From Parabacteroides timonensis (lineage in GTDB: Bacteria; Bacteroidota; Bacteroidia; Bacteroidales; Tannerellaceae): DNA of 64,000 nt. Within the stretch, counting starts at the first letter, position 1. Each line of letters begins with the position of its first letter. The stretch covers positions 1,150,883-1,214,882 of the forward strand of contig NZ_LT669940.1 of assembly GCF_900128505.1 (NCBI RefSeq), given 5' to 3'. Positions 51,086-58,907 of the stretch are shown piece by piece. The notes below the pieces were generated by a model. It was not told the origin of the DNA. It did no database searches and saw only the letters and a list, made by a program, of their open reading frames with translations. The translations under genes and the position numbers were made by a program.

Positions 51086-52132
51086 TTAGAATGTTAATAC
51101 TGTTTTTATTACTTCGTTACGTTTTACGGCTTCCAGGGCCTCGTTTATTTGTTCGATCTTAAAGCGATGGGAGATAAAGTCGGAGGCAGACAACCGGCCT
51201 TCTCGTATCCACTCGGTCAGTGCGATCATGGCCCGTTTCTCTTCCGAACGGGTCGGCCAGCGGTGGATGTAGAGGTTGAAGTTGTACGGAGCCTGATCTA
51301 AATCGATCGTTGGGTTTTTGGTCATTACACCGTAGACACAAATGTCGCCGGCCATTTTGATAAGTGGCAGAGCCGAGTTAACAATGGATGGCAAACCGAC
51401 TGCGTCGATGATCGTATCGTACGAACGGTTGGCAGCCGCTATAAATTCGGGGGTGGCGATTTCTGCCGGAGTATACCCGTTGTCGGCTCCCATCTGCTTG
51501 GCTAGTTCCAGTTTGGCGGGAAGCATATCGACGATATCTACCTGTCCCAGACCGAACAGTTTACCTAGTTTGACGAAACTCAGTCCGACGGGACCGGCAC
51601 CGAATACCATTACTTTCTTTCCCGGTGCGAGACGGAAGTCTTTAAATGCACCGGCTATCTCACGCCAAGTACACGCAATTACTGCTTCTTCCGGTTGTAT
51701 ATCGGCAGGTACGGCATTCTGAATTTCAAAGCTGTCCCAGCAACCCTGTTCCGGTGTGGCGAGGCCTTCTTCCTGCAATACTTCAAAATCATTCACGACG
51801 ACATATTCACTGAAACCACCCCAGGCACTATTCAATCCCGGAGTTGTAAATGTGGCATTCAATCCGCCGATGGCCCTGTCGCCCACACGGAAGTTGCGGA
51901 CTTTAGCCCCGACTTCCACTACGATACCTACGTTCTCATGTCCCAACGCCATCGGGAACTGGTCTGCTCCAGGGAAATGTCCGGATATCAGTTTACTGTC
52001 GGTTGCATTACACAGGGCTACCATCTCAGTTTTTACCAAAGCCTGATACGGCGTGATAGCCGGTATATCTATCTCCCGGATCTCTACTACGCCGGGAGCT
52101 GTTGCGATTACGCTTTTCATTTGTCCTTTCAT
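51086..52132 (-). CDS. zinc-dependent alcohol/polyol dehydrogenase
   Basis: A 348-residue medium-chain dehydrogenase. The catalytic zinc ligands are Cys41 (VALCNATD) and His65-Glu66 (LGHENVG). The Rossmann fold shows VMVFGAGPVGLSFVK at about 190-204. The four-cysteine structural zinc lobe is absent, as in some sorbitol/polyol-type members. Two ATG codons (52132 and 52120) are possible. It most likely oxidises a polyol or sugar to a keto form, or the reverse, before phosphorylation by the FGGY kinase that precedes it by 9 bp. The substrate cannot be read from the sequence. Confidence 0.88.
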   Translation of the reverse strand: MKGQMKSVIATAPGVVEIREIDIPAITPYQALVKTEMVALCNATDSKLISGHFPGADQFPMALGHENVGIVVEVGAKVRNFRVGDRAIGGLNATFTTPGLNSAWGGFSEYVVVNDFEVLQEEGLATPEQGCWDSFEIQNAVPADIQPEEAVIACTWREIAGAFKDFRLAPGKKVMVFGAGPVGLSFVKLGKLFGLGQVDIVDMLPAKLELAKQMGADNGYTPAEIATPEFIAAANRSYDTIIDAVGLPSIVNSALPLIKMAGDICVYGVMTKNPTIDLDQAPYNFNLYIHRWPTRSEEKRAMIALTEWIREGRLSASDFISHRFKIEQINEALEAVKRNEVIKTVLTF

Positions 52133-52141
52133 ATTTCTTTC

Positions 52142-53665
52142 TTATAGATTTAAATTCGATAAGTCGGTATAGACCTCTTTCAAATGGTCGTATGTCTTAT
52201 CGAATACTCCGATTAATTCCTGATATTTCTCTACATTGGCTGGGATAGGGCTTATCTTCTTATCGATATGGATAAAGCGGTCGGTTACGCTGAAGTCCTT
52301 GAACAGCCCTGCTCCGATACCGGCCAGGATAGCGGCACCCATCGAGGTGGCTTCTTCCAGGTAGTTCGGTATCTTTATTTCTGTCTGATAGATGTCGGCC
52401 ATCATCTGTTGCCAGATGGGGTTTTTGGCACAGCCGCCTATCACGGTCATGTTCTCAACCGGCACGTGGTTGCGGAATATATTTACGATAAGTCCCAGGT
52501 TGAGGGTGATACCTTCCATGACGGAACGGAGCATATCGGCATGTGTATGTCCTACGGTCAGTCCGATAAAGGCACCTTTGGCATTTACATTCCAACGCGG
52601 AGAACGTTCACCCATCAGATAGGGCAGAAACAATAGCTTGTTGGAGCCTATCGGTGATTTCCGGATCTGTTCGTCGATCAGTTCGTATACATTTCCTTTC
52701 CGGAGTCTTGCTTCTTCCAGTTCTTGTTGACATAGTTGCTGAACCATCCAATTATAGGACGCTCCTGCCGTTTGCATCGTGCCGGATGGATGAAGCATAC
52801 CGGGTACGACATGCGCCCAGTTCATCGTGCGTCGTTGTTCGTCGACAACGGGTTTTTCTACGGTCAGGGCTACCCATGAGGAAGATCCCAGGTAGTTATA
52901 AGATGTTCCCGGAGCTACGCAGCCAACGCCTACTCCGGCACAACTGCCGTCGCCGCCTCCGCAAATGACCGGTGTCCCTTTTCGGAGTCCGGTAGCTTTC
53001 GCTGCCTCTTCCGTTACCTCGCCTATTACGTCGATGGAGGAACGTACTTCCGGGAACAATGAAATGTCCAGTCCGGCGGCCTCGATGATCTCTTCACTCC
53101 AGGCCCAGCGATTCAGATCGTAGGCATTCGTACCGGAAGCATCCGACGGGTCGGTGGCTATCGTGCCGCAAAGACGGAAATTGATATAATCCTTTGCATT
53201 GAGCATCTTATAAGTATTGGCAAATACTTCCGGCAGATGTTTCCGTATCCACATGAGCTTTTCTATCGAATAAGAGGCACTGATGCGATGGCCTGTTATC
53301 TCGTAGAAATGAAGCGGGTCGATTTTTCCAGCCAGGAACGCTTCCTCCTCCTGCGAACGCTGGTCGCAATACAATAGGTGGGGATAAAGCGGATTTCCTT
53401 TTTTATCGATGCATAAACAGCCCATCATTTGTCCGCTCAGGGCAACCCCCGCAATATCATCCGGTGAAACGATTTGCAGTAAAGCGTTGGTTGTTTCAAC
53501 GATCGCCTTCCACCAGTCGGCAGGATTTTGTTCTGCCCGGTTGCCGGCAGCATAATCGGTACGGTAAGAGGCAACATGGGAGGCAACCAACATACCTTCT
53601 TCGTTGAATAAAGTCGCCTTGTTACCACTCGTACCTAAGTCGTGTGCAATAACGTATTTTGACAT
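52142..53665 (-). CDS. FGGY-family carbohydrate kinase
   Basis: A 507-residue sugar kinase of the FGGY group (xylulokinase, fuculokinase, glycerol kinase relatives). The N-terminal ATP-binding loop is AHDLGTSGNKATLFNEEG. The conserved middle segment (WMVQQLCQQELEEARLR region), the FLPYLMGERSPRWNVNAKGA block and the C-terminal FGGY signature around MTVIGGCAKNPIWQQMMADI are present. The closest type by eye is xylulokinase-like, but the neighbours (dehydrogenase, DeoC, small membrane pair) do not fit xylose use. I infer that it phosphorylates the ketose made by the dehydrogenase. The operon order kinase, dehydrogenase, aldolase suits a complete short pathway. Confidence 0.92.
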   Translation of the reverse strand: MSKYVIAHDLGTSGNKATLFNEEGMLVASHVASYRTDYAAGNRAEQNPADWWKAIVETTNALLQIVSPDDIAGVALSGQMMGCLCIDKKGNPLYPHLLYCDQRSQEEEAFLAGKIDPLHFYEITGHRISASYSIEKLMWIRKHLPEVFANTYKMLNAKDYINFRLCGTIATDPSDASGTNAYDLNRWAWSEEIIEAAGLDISLFPEVRSSIDVIGEVTEEAAKATGLRKGTPVICGGGDGSCAGVGVGCVAPGTSYNYLGSSSWVALTVEKPVVDEQRRTMNWAHVVPGMLHPSGTMQTAGASYNWMVQQLCQQELEEARLRKGNVYELIDEQIRKSPIGSNKLLFLPYLMGERSPRWNVNAKGAFIGLTVGHTHADMLRSVMEGITLNLGLIVNIFRNHVPVENMTVIGGCAKNPIWQQMMADIYQTEIKIPNYLEEATSMGAAILAGIGAGLFKDFSVTDRFIHIDKKISPIPANVEKYQELIGVFDKTYDHLKEVYTDLSNLNL

Positions 53666-53682
53666 GGTCTATAGAATATTAT

Positions 53683-54162
53683 TTATAATGCAGCATTCGT
53701 ATATCCGGTCAGTCCGACCAGAATACCTCCAACGATTCCTCCGGCTATGATAACCACCCAGCGCGGGAATGCTTCTTTCAATAAGCCCAGACGCTGCCCT
53801 TTCGGGGCACAGAGCGTATCGCAAACCACAAATCCCATCGCAATGGCCCAACCCATATCTACCCACGGAGCACTACCGCGTGCACCTTGGTGGATCAGGC
53901 TGAACTGCATCGGCAGTCCGTTTGCATCCAGGGCCAGGCCGGTGGAGAAACCGAAGCCGGGCAGTTTATGGTTTACCAGCCAGAACGTTCCTATAATTAA
54001 TGCGGCGGCAATAAAGCCTCCTTTTGCTCCGAAGTCCCTGACCAGTTTAGGCCAGCAGAATATAACCGTGAATGTGACAGCAAAAGAACCGAATATACTC
54101 GTGATGATACCGGCATTGTACATACCGAATAGTTCATTGTAAGTCTGTAACCACTCGCTCAT
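53683..54162 (-). CDS. four-span membrane protein, second of a paralogous pair
   Basis: A 159-residue inner-membrane protein with four spans: about 17-37 (GIITSIFGSFAVTFTVIFCW), 45-64 (GGFIAAALIIGTFWLVNH), 100-120 (MGWAIAMGFVVCDTL) and 135-155 (WVVIIAGGIVGGILVGLTGY). The start is ATG 54162, whose ATGA overlaps the stop of the preceding gene; a longer reading frame to 54504 runs antisense-like through that gene in another frame and is not coding. It shares GG-IAAALIIG-FW--NH and W-D-GW-I with the protein at 54159-54542, so the two arose by duplication and probably form a hetero-oligomer. I infer a small transporter for the substrate of the kinase/dehydrogenase. Confidence 0.82.
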   Translation of the reverse strand: MSEWLQTYNELFGMYNAGIITSIFGSFAVTFTVIFCWPKLVRDFGAKGGFIAAALIIGTFWLVNHKLPGFGFSTGLALDANGLPMQFSLIHQGARGSAPWVDMGWAIAMGFVVCDTLCAPKGQRLGLLKEAFPRWVVIIAGGIVGGILVGLTGYTNAAL

Positions 54163-54542
54163 ACTGCCTCCTCCTCTTTTGACAGGCGGTTGCCGCATGA
54201 TCGCATCGCCCAGATGGTCAGACCGGCTAACGCTCCCCCGATCAGACAACAAAGCAGGGTAGGAGCGGCCAGAAAGAATTGTGTGATGTCGCCCTGGAAA
54301 CGGACGATCCCCCAGGCTATACCGGCAGAACCGATACACCATCCCTGGTCGAGCCATATCTTTCCTTCCGGATTCAATATGGCTCCGTTGTAATGGTTCA
54401 TGTACCACATGATCCCGATAATAAGTGTAGCCGCCAGCCATCCTCCCATGAGGCCGTAGGTTTTCCAAAGCTCCGGCCAGATGCCGAAAGCAAAACCTCC
54501 GCATATGGCCGATCCGGCAAATGTAGATAAGTAGTGTTTCAT
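54159..54542 (-). CDS. four-span membrane protein, first of a paralogous pair
   Basis: A 127-residue inner-membrane protein with four spans: about 6-22 (STFAGSAICGGFAFGIW), 31-50 (LMGGWLAATLIIGIMWYMNH), 66-80 (QGWCIGSAGIAWGIV) and 88-112 (FFLAAPTLLCCLIGGALAGL). A charged tail (RLSKEEEAV) follows. The block GGWLAATLIIGIMWYMNH is matched by GGFIAAALIIGTFWLVNH in the next gene, and WLDQGWCIG by WVDMGWAIA. No known family comes to mind. It overlaps the next gene by 4 bp (ATGA), so both are made together; this and the kinase next door suggest a two-part transporter, which is inference. Confidence 0.82.
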   Translation of the reverse strand: MKHYLSTFAGSAICGGFAFGIWPELWKTYGLMGGWLAATLIIGIMWYMNHYNGAILNPEGKIWLDQGWCIGSAGIAWGIVRFQGDITQFFLAAPTLLCCLIGGALAGLTIWAMRSCGNRLSKEEEAV

Positions 54543-54560
54543 GATATTATGGTTAATCTG

Positions 54561-57500
54561 TTAGTTAAGTTGCAATTTAGCTAGTGTAAAAGGCTTGTCG
54601 TGTCCGGTATTTACTTTGTCGGGGCCTGTTACGATATCGAAGCAGGAAACGATTACCTGGCCGTTCCATACGATCGGTTCTCCCGGCTGGTCGAGTCCGC
54701 CGTCGCTTCCGTCGCAATCCGGACTCTGGGCGATACGCTGAATGCGACCGTTCTTATCGATACGGGCAACTGCATTTTCCGAGAAGTCGGCTACCCAGAT
54801 ATTTCCGTCATCGTCAATACACATCCCATCGGTGGTGCGTAGCTGTGAAGGATCTTGCGCCCAGATCTCATTGCCGGTAACGCTGCCGTTGGCATCCATT
54901 GTTATCCGGTGGATGGTTCCATCCCCGAAGTTGCCAACATATAAATTACCTTCCTTATCGAAAACGATACCGTCCAGTCCGTACTGTACATCCTTGTTCC
55001 TGGTGATGACGGTGGTGATCAGGTTTTTATCCGCTTTCGTATTGGTTACTTTTATGTTCTTGTCATTCTTGTCAAAACAATATACGCCGCTGACCAGTAA
55101 TCCCGACGGGTCCTGAATGGAAGACAAGCTACTCTGTGTCACATACAGTTTTCCATTGCGAAAACGAACCCCATTGGGGTGCTCCATTCCTGAAGCAACC
55201 ACAATGGTTTCGTCTAACCTGCCATCTTTCAGCTTTAAACACAACAACCTTCCTTTGTTTTGGGCTTTGGGGGCACCGCTCCATCCCTGGTTATCACAGA
55301 TAAATAAATTACCCTCGTCGTCGAATGTGATTCCCATCGGAGCGGCCCAGCCCGTTTCCGGTAATACCGGTACATCTAACCATTTATCAATCTTCCCATC
55401 TTTCGTAATACGCATCAGGCAAGCCGGCTTCGACAAATCGGCGAAGTTCGGACAAGCCAGGATCAGGTCACCATTCGGAGCGATCGCCATACCGTCGGGG
55501 GTCGGGCAATTGTCCGGTAATTCCATAAATAGTTCGCTTTTCTGCATGGCAGGAGCATCGGTCAAAGAAGGAGCCGCCGCTGGGGCTCCCTTATACATTT
55601 GTTTTTCAAGCATCTTCATAAACAAACCGCCTACAACCGAACGGGCACGGAAACCGACTGAATTTGCGTTTGTCGTCTCATACCAGTCGCTTAACGGCAT
55701 ACGGGTACTTGTTTCGTTTGCATATTTATAAACGGGCGATACCAGTTGGGTAAAATCGTTCATATTGTCTGTCAGGCAAGCTGTCCAAAGGATCCAGTCT
55801 GCTTTCGTATAGGTCTTACGGCTGTCGAGCGGCAGACCGTAGGTGTTCTGTTTGGTCAGGTAGTAAGCCATTTCTTTTCCGGCAATTTCCTGCGGGAAGA
55901 TACCCATTCCGAATAATTTATCCCATACCAGGTTATATTTCTGGCTCCAGGTAGCCGGTTGGTCGAAGGTCAGGCGATAGTGGTCGCCGGCATTGGCCAT
56001 GGCAGCCCATTTCATCGCCATCTCTTTAGCGGCGGAAATATATTTTTCGGCAGTAACCTTATCGCCCAGCATATCGGCCAGTTTACCGTATCCGGCTATA
56101 CCCATGATCGCTTTGATGGAAAGGTTTGCATTGTGTGCGAAGTGTCCGGCAAAGTCGTCCGTACAAAGCTGGTTCTCTGGATCGAGGCCTTCTTTAAGCA
56201 GATAGTTCGCCCAGGTCGTCAATGTCTCCCAGTGTTTCTTGGCAAATTCGGCATTTCCTTCACGAAGGGCGATAGCTGTTGTCAGGATCAGCATGTTGCC
56301 GCTTTCTTCTACCGGCATGTCGCCACCGTAAGTCTGGCCGTTAGCCAACGGATAAGTACCTACATCGTGGGCTGCAAACGGTTTGTTCCACTTGCCGCTT
56401 TCACTGTAATAGAAAATAGGCGTCATCATTCCTTTCAGTAATTCAGGATTGTATATCAGGTACAAAGGTGACGAAGGATAGGTAATATCGACCGTACCGA
56501 TAGAACCGTTGCTGAAATTCTCTTTAGAAAGGAACAACAGATTGCCGTCTTTGTCTTCCACCAGTTTATGGGCCGCAATGGATTGACGGTAGGATATTGC
56601 ACAAAGTTCGGCGTATTCCTTACCGCCGGCTTTCTCTGCATCGTTCATCATCTGTGTATCGAACTGACGGCAACGTTTCATGATCGAAGCATAATCGTTG
56701 TTTGCTTCTTCAAACGCCTGCTCGATATTTTTCTGACCGTTGTGTTTCCAATAGGCCATGCGGTTGTCGTTGAAATATTGGATAGCATACAGGTCGTCAT
56801 ATCCGATCATCAGGTAATTGCTGACAGGAGAGGATACGGCTCCCAGGTCGTGGCAGTAGGCCAGTACGCTCATATCCTTCTGCATGTCGGATGAAAGTCC
56901 TTCTGCTGTTGTGTTGACAGGCAGTTTTCCGTTAGCGGCAAAGTCTTGTTTGGTTGTATGATACTGTCCCATTGTCATGGTCGTATTGGCATCAGTGCCG
57001 GCTGCCAGGTAGAAATATCCCCAGTCGATACGTACGTCATCTCCTTTACGGCCCAGTACAGGCTGTTCGATTGTTCCTGTTTTCAGATAGGTGATATTGT
57101 TTTTCTCATCCCGGTCGAAAGATACCGACTGGTTATCGGTGTTAACGGCCAGCTGAGGAGTAGCCTCCATATAAATCTGTACGTCATGTTTCTGGCCATC
57201 CAACGATTTAGCTTGGTAAGAGATATAATTGACCGGACGTGTCATCAGGTCCAGATCATCCATTAATAGGGGGGAAGTGAAAATAACGTCCAGTTCGACC
57301 GGCCCGCATTCGAAGGTATAGAAAGTCTGGGTAGGCAGTACGTTGACCGACTTCTGAATGGCTGCTTCATTGAAGAATGTTTTGTTTTCTTCTTTGGTGA
57401 ACAGACCGAAGTCTACGTATCCTCCTCCGGTTTTGTTATGGCAATGAGCGGCAATTACATTTTTACCGGGTTTCAATGTTGCCTTTACTTCGGCGGGAAG

Positions 57501-58103
57501 TTCGGATAATACATTGTTTTTCCATACATAGCCTGTCGAGATTACTTGTATGCCGTTAATATATAATTCAAAGATATCGTCGTGAGAATATTCGAGATAT
57601 ACGGATTGTGCTGTGTAATCATCCGAGAGATCGAATGTTCTTCTTACCCAGATGTCCTTGCTGTTCCAGGGGGTGGACAGGTCGGGCATGTCCGGAGTAC
57701 CGAAAGCAGCTTGTCCTTTGGTCCATGCTGCATCGTTGAAGTCCGGTTTTACCCAGTTGGCTGCCGGTTCTTTTTCCGTATAGGCGGCTTCCCATTTTTC
57801 TTTGGCCGCTGTGGGAATAATTACTTTCAGAGGAAGGTCTTCTACTCCCATAAAACGATACGGTTGACCGTCTACGCGGACAACACCGAGCAACGGAGCT
57901 TTTTTACCTGTCCAATGACGGGTCGCATCCTCATTCAGTTTGTCGGTAAACGACCAGACGCTGGTATACGGATCGATCGTTACCAGAGGAAAGGAAGGTG
58001 CACGAAGCGCATTTTGTTTTTCGGGTTCAAAATAGTTTGAAGGTCCGCTGCAAGCAGAGAGCAGCCACGAAAACAAGATACATAATAAAGATACATTTCT
58101 CAT
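54561..58103 (-). CDS. large lipoprotein: DUF4965/DUF1793-type six-hairpin enzyme fused to SMP-30 propeller
   Basis: An 1180-residue lipoprotein (ATG 58103; signal LLCILFSWLLSACS). Residues about 30-860 are the glutaminase A-like group of Bacteroidetes/fungal type: DUF4964/DUF5127-like beta part (SFPLVTIDPYTSVWSFTDKL), with an inserted jelly roll (VYLEYSHDDIFELYINGIQV), then the helical DUF4965/DUF1793 barrel (NDYASIMKRCRQFDTQMMND; LTTAIALREGNAEFAKKHWE). From about 860 an SMP-30/gluconolactonase-like propeller begins (TPDGMAIAPNGDLILACPNF; GITFDDEGNLFICDNQGWSG; DGIVFDKEGNLYVGNFGDGT). The two parts are normally separate proteins. It could hydrolyse an amide or glycoside and a sugar lactone in series; the real substrates are unknown. 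First gene of the minus-strand operon. Confidence 0.8.
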   Translation of the reverse strand: MRNVSLLCILFSWLLSACSGPSNYFEPEKQNALRAPSFPLVTIDPYTSVWSFTDKLNEDATRHWTGKKAPLLGVVRVDGQPYRFMGVEDLPLKVIIPTAAKEKWEAAYTEKEPAANWVKPDFNDAAWTKGQAAFGTPDMPDLSTPWNSKDIWVRRTFDLSDDYTAQSVYLEYSHDDIFELYINGIQVISTGYVWKNNVLSELPAEVKATLKPGKNVIAAHCHNKTGGGYVDFGLFTKEENKTFFNEAAIQKSVNVLPTQTFYTFECGPVELDVIFTSPLLMDDLDLMTRPVNYISYQAKSLDGQKHDVQIYMEATPQLAVNTDNQSVSFDRDEKNNITYLKTGTIEQPVLGRKGDDVRIDWGYFYLAAGTDANTTMTMGQYHTTKQDFAANGKLPVNTTAEGLSSDMQKDMSVLAYCHDLGAVSSPVSNYLMIGYDDLYAIQYFNDNRMAYWKHNGQKNIEQAFEEANNDYASIMKRCRQFDTQMMNDAEKAGGKEYAELCAISYRQSIAAHKLVEDKDGNLLFLSKENFSNGSIGTVDITYPSSPLYLIYNPELLKGMMTPIFYYSESGKWNKPFAAHDVGTYPLANGQTYGGDMPVEESGNMLILTTAIALREGNAEFAKKHWETLTTWANYLLKEGLDPENQLCTDDFAGHFAHNANLSIKAIMGIAGYGKLADMLGDKVTAEKYISAAKEMAMKWAAMANAGDHYRLTFDQPATWSQKYNLVWDKLFGMGIFPQEIAGKEMAYYLTKQNTYGLPLDSRKTYTKADWILWTACLTDNMNDFTQLVSPVYKYANETSTRMPLSDWYETTNANSVGFRARSVVGGLFMKMLEKQMYKGAPAAAPSLTDAPAMQKSELFMELPDNCPTPDGMAIAPNGDLILACPNFADLSKPACLMRITKDGKIDKWLDVPVLPETGWAAPMGITFDDEGNLFICDNQGWSGAPKAQNKGRLLCLKLKDGRLDETIVVASGMEHPNGVRFRNGKLYVTQSSLSSIQDPSGLLVSGVYCFDKNDKNIKVTNTKADKNLITTVITRNKDVQYGLDGIVFDKEGNLYVGNFGDGTIHRITMDANGSVTGNEIWAQDPSQLRTTDGMCIDDDGNIWVADFSENAVARIDKNGRIQRIAQSPDCDGSDGGLDQPGEPIVWNGQVIVSCFDIVTGPDKVNTGHDKPFTLAKLQLN

Positions 58104-58420
58104 GATATATAGCATTTTTCATTTATTGTCCTTACCGTTGACAGGAGCGATCTTAATAATGTGATTCAGAAAAGGGCAGTATCCCTTAAATGAGTGCATC
58201 ATTTTAACTATTTTTCGTAGGCAAAGGAATATAAATTCATACTGACCGAGTTACAGTTATCGGTCAAAAGCTTTCAAATTTCAATCAGAGAAGCTGTAAA
58301 TGAGTAGGTTTTCGCTCTATTGGAATGGATTAATAAAGAATATGTTTCTATGTGTATTTCAACATGTCCCTTACTACCAGACAATGAAAAGGCACAACTG
58401 TGATGCTTCTTTCATAATTT

Positions 58421-58677
58421 ATTTCTGGAATATCTCCGGGTATTTGCGAATGAAATAAGTCGGTGTACAACTCCATGCATGACGAATGCCTCTTTGTCTT
58501 CTATTATATTGACTAATCCGGTCGGTTTCTTTTCTGTTACAGTTAGTCGGGGTTTATTTTGTTCAGCTTTTGCAACCAGAAACTGCGTTGAGTAGCATAG
58601 ATGTCTTGCCCATTGGCCGCGATAAAACAGCAGATGAAGGTGTAATATAAAAAGAGTTTTGTCAGGGTTGTCTTCAT
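58421..58677 (-). pseudogene. remnant of a deleted secreted protein gene
   Basis: The minus strand from ATG 58677 encodes a clean signal peptide and 20 more residues (begins MKTTLTKLFLYYTFICCFIA, then ANGQDIYATQRSFWL) and stops at 58543. Behind it, in another frame, 58498-58421 reads RGIRHAWSCTPTYFIRKYPE and ends with a stop, like an unrelated C-terminus. The middle is missing, so I read this as the two ends of a lost gene, or a 5' end next to foreign sequence. The rest of the 804-bp gap (58104-58907) holds no gene; GTTACAGTTA occurs twice (58250 and 58536) and GACCGA/TCGGTC forms a small palindrome near 58245-58266. Confidence 0.4.
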
Positions 58678-58841
58678 ATCCAGGCAATTTAAGCAATATA
58701 TAAGAAACTTTTAAAGCATAAATGGGAAGTAAAAGTAGTCTTTATCAAGGGAATGGATGTTGCATAAATGATATTTAATGTTACAAAAATGACACGATGT
58801 TCAATGTTTGCTTATTTTGTTATTTTTAGAGTATATGCTGG

Positions 58842-58871
58842 TTTGTATTATAAAGTTTTTATCTACATTTA
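58842..58871 (+). promoter_or_regulatory. possible promoter of the rhamnosidase operon
   Basis: TTTG (58842-58845), 18 bases, TACATTTA (58864-58871), 36 bp before the ATG at 58908. Near-consensus (last base A instead of G). Confidence 0.4.
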
Positions 58872-58907
58872 CGATGTTAACTTTTTGCTAATCAATAATT
58901 CATAGAT

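Noticed and set aside
54163..54504. Long N-terminal extension of the second membrane protein
   Set aside because: It reads another frame of the first membrane-protein gene, is rich in Arg and His, and lacks hydrophobic spans; the ATGA overlap start fits better.
58412..58696. 94-residue minus-strand ORF in the 58.1-58.9 kb gap
   Set aside because: A different frame of the same strand has a clear signal peptide start, so this ORF is a shadow of the gene remnant.
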